64,000 nt of DNA, taken from Streptomyces sp. MA5143a. GTDB taxonomy: Bacteria > Actinomycetota > Actinomycetes > Streptomycetales > Streptomycetaceae. The notes under the pieces are model-generated. The model made no database searches. It saw only the letters and a program-made list of their open reading frames with translations, and was not told the origin of the DNA. Position 1 is the first letter of the stretch; each line of letters opens with the position of its first letter. The DNA lies in assembly GCF_900290235.1 (NCBI RefSeq), contig NZ_OLMK01000061.1:62001-126000 (forward strand), read 5' to 3'. Positions 62,799-64,000 of the stretch are shown piece after piece. The position numbers and the translations under genes are program-made.

Positions 62799-62848
62799 GC
62801 CGCACACCCCCCCCGGACAGGGAGGTCGCGGTCCCGGAGGCGTCCCCG

Positions 62849-63487
62849 ATGAGGCAGTCTGGGGCGGTGAGCAACTCCAGTGACTCCCTTTTCATCAAGA
62901 TCTGCGGGCTGCGGACCGAGGACGACGTCGACGCGGCCGTCGAGGCGGGCGCCGACGCCATCGGGTTCGTCCTCACCGCCAGCCCCCGCCGGGTCGACGC
63001 GGCCACCGCCGCGCGGCTGTCCCGCCGGATCCCCGAGCACGTCCTCACCGTCGGAGTCTTCCGCGGGGAGAGCCTGGACGACGTACGGTCCCTGGCCGCG
63101 GAGTCGGGCATCCGCGCCGTCCAACTGCACGGATCGGAGGACCGCGGCTACTACGACGCGCTCGCGGCGGAGGGCCGCACGCTGATCCGCGCCGCCGCGT
63201 TCGGCGACTCGGTGCCGCGCTGCGGCGAGATGGGCGAGGACATGCTGCTGCTCGACGCGCCCGTACCGGGCTCCGGCATGGCCTGGGACTGGTCCCGGAT
63301 GCCGGTGGCCGACCCCGGTGACAAGTGGCTCCTCGCGGGGGGCCTGACCCCCGACAACGTACGGAACGCCGTCGACACCGCCCGGCCCTGGGGCGTCGAC
63401 GTGTCCAGCGGCGTCGAGCGGAGCCGGGGCGTCAAGGACCCCGCCCTGATCACCGCGTTCGTGAAGGCCGCCCGCGGCGGGCGGTGA
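62849..63487 (+). CDS. trpF: Phosphoribosylanthranilate isomerase
   Basis: A 212-residue (beta/alpha)8 enzyme converting phosphoribosylanthranilate to the CdRP intermediate of tryptophan synthesis. It has the catalytic cysteine in IKICGL, the catalytic Asp in LLLDAP, and phosphate-binding GGLTPDNV and GVDVSSGVE. GGAGG precedes the ATG at 62849 by eight bases. It stands alone, without other trp genes. Streptomycetes normally use the bifunctional PriA (HisA/TrpF), so a separate TrpF is noteworthy. Confidence 0.9.
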   Translation: MRQSGAVSNSSDSLFIKICGLRTEDDVDAAVEAGADAIGFVLTASPRRVDAATAARLSRRIPEHVLTVGVFRGESLDDVRSLAAESGIRAVQLHGSEDRGYYDALAAEGRTLIRAAAFGDSVPRCGEMGEDMLLLDAPVPGSGMAWDWSRMPVADPGDKWLLAGGLTPDNVRNAVDTARPWGVDVSSGVERSRGVKDPALITAFVKAARGGR

Positions 63488-63634
63488 CCCTCGGTCCGGC
63501 TCCGGGGGAGGGCGCCCGGCGTGCGGTGATCGGCGCGTTTCGAGGGGCCCGCACGTGCAACCCGGTGGGTGTACGTGCGCAGAGCCGCCCGGTGCCGTGG
63601 AGCGCCGCGCGGACGGGACCCATCTGGAGGAGCC

Positions 63635-64000
63635 ATGGACCACTCGCGGGTACCCGTGCTGGAGGCGCTGCAGGAGTTCCGGCGACGCGGCGACACGGTG
63701 TTCGGGCCGCCCGGACACCGGCAGGGCCGCGGTGTGGACCCGCGGGTCGCGGAGATCGTCGGGCTCGACGTCTTCCGCTCCGACGTCCTCTCCCTCAACG
63801 GGCTGGACGACCGGCGTCAGTCGCAGGGCGTCATCAGCCAGGCACAGGAGCTGATGGCCGACGCCGTCGGCGCCGAGCACGCCTTCTTCTCCACCTGCGG
63901 CAGCTCCCTGTCGGTGAAGACCGCCATGCTCTCCGTGGCCGGCCCCGGCGAGAAGATGCTGATCTCCCGCAACGCCCACAAGTCCGTGATCGCCGCGGTC
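63635..64000 (+). CDS. Orn/Lys/Arg decarboxylase (PLP, group III), 5' part
   Basis: The N-terminal 122 residues of a fold-type I PLP decarboxylase, cut by the window edge. FGPPGHRQGRGVDP, LNGLDDRRQSQG, and FFSTCGSSLSVKTAML (the cofactor-binding part) match the major-domain start of the Orn/Lys/Arg decarboxylase family. GGAGGAG lies before the ATG. Product identity (lysine, arginine or ornithine) cannot be judged from this part. Confidence 0.88.
   Translation, partial: MDHSRVPVLEALQEFRRRGDTVFGPPGHRQGRGVDPRVAEIVGLDVFRSDVLSLNGLDDRRQSQGVISQAQELMADAVGAEHAFFSTCGSSLSVKTAMLSVAGPGEKMLISRNAHKSVIAAV

Overview
The window is chromosomal DNA from a high-GC filamentous actinomycete, almost certainly Streptomyces or a close relative. 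Coding regions have strong third-position G/C, GTG starts are common, and the gene content is typical: two SpoIIE-type phosphatases with anti-sigma kinase domains, an LCP cell-wall ligase, a BrkB-like membrane protein, a secreted class A beta-lactamase-like hydrolase with an SH3 tail, DUF2690, DUF4394 and DUF5709 proteins, a PNGase-A-like secreted amidase, and a DUF3516 helicase. No rRNA, tRNA, CRISPR array or intact insertion sequence was found.

Layout. 0-9 kb: tail of an unknown gene, TesB thioesterase behind a DUF3516 helicase, a YdjM-type membrane protein, DUF5709, and a heterodimeric ABC exporter whose two halves carry complementary degenerate ATP-site motifs. 9-17 kb: L,D-transpeptidase lipoprotein, PNGase-A-like secreted protein, DAACS-family symporter, a MarR regulator divergent from a homodimer-type ABC exporter, and an MltG-like protein. 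17-21.5 kb: a sulfur-acquisition operon read leftward (Cys-rich leader peptide, permease, ATPase, binding protein, flavin monooxygenase). The leader has a promoter placed for leaderless transcription and a hairpin between it and the permease.

22-35 kb is an accessory island between yjbQ and a secreted tripeptidase-like hydrolase. It holds a peptidoglycan-recognition/amidase-like protein, gene remnants, a small M14-prodomain-like protein coupled to a cytoplasmic M14 carboxypeptidase, a two-gene amyloid-signalling/NLR-like pair, and two divergent SF2 helicases (SNF2 type and DrmD type, the latter apparently cut short). A piece of a second yjbQ 3' end lies inside the island, and a degenerate 45-nt repeat sits before that piece and again at the right edge. 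This island is the best candidate for an undescribed system: a small effector-like protein and a P-loop NTPase, overlapping by one base, that share the same N-terminal G-Q-x-V-V-G-x-H-N motif.

35-48 kb: exported alpha/beta hydrolase coupled to a serine hydrolase, PLP decarboxylase divergent from a MarR regulator across a perfect inverted repeat, GH16-type secreted enzyme, PAS/GAF/SpoIIE/HATPase phosphatase, acyl-CoA synthetase, BrkB-like protein, a frameshifted PAP2 phosphatase, and a kynurenine-formamidase-like cyclase. 48-64 kb: a second SpoIIE phosphatase with an AcoR-like N-terminus, a three-gene sugar-type ABC importer, a run of secreted or envelope proteins (AOC-barrel-like, SH3, beta-lactamase-like, DUF2690, LCP, DUF4394), a PucR-like regulator behind repeated operator-like sites, a stand-alone TrpF, and the start of an Orn/Lys/Arg decarboxylase cut by the window edge.
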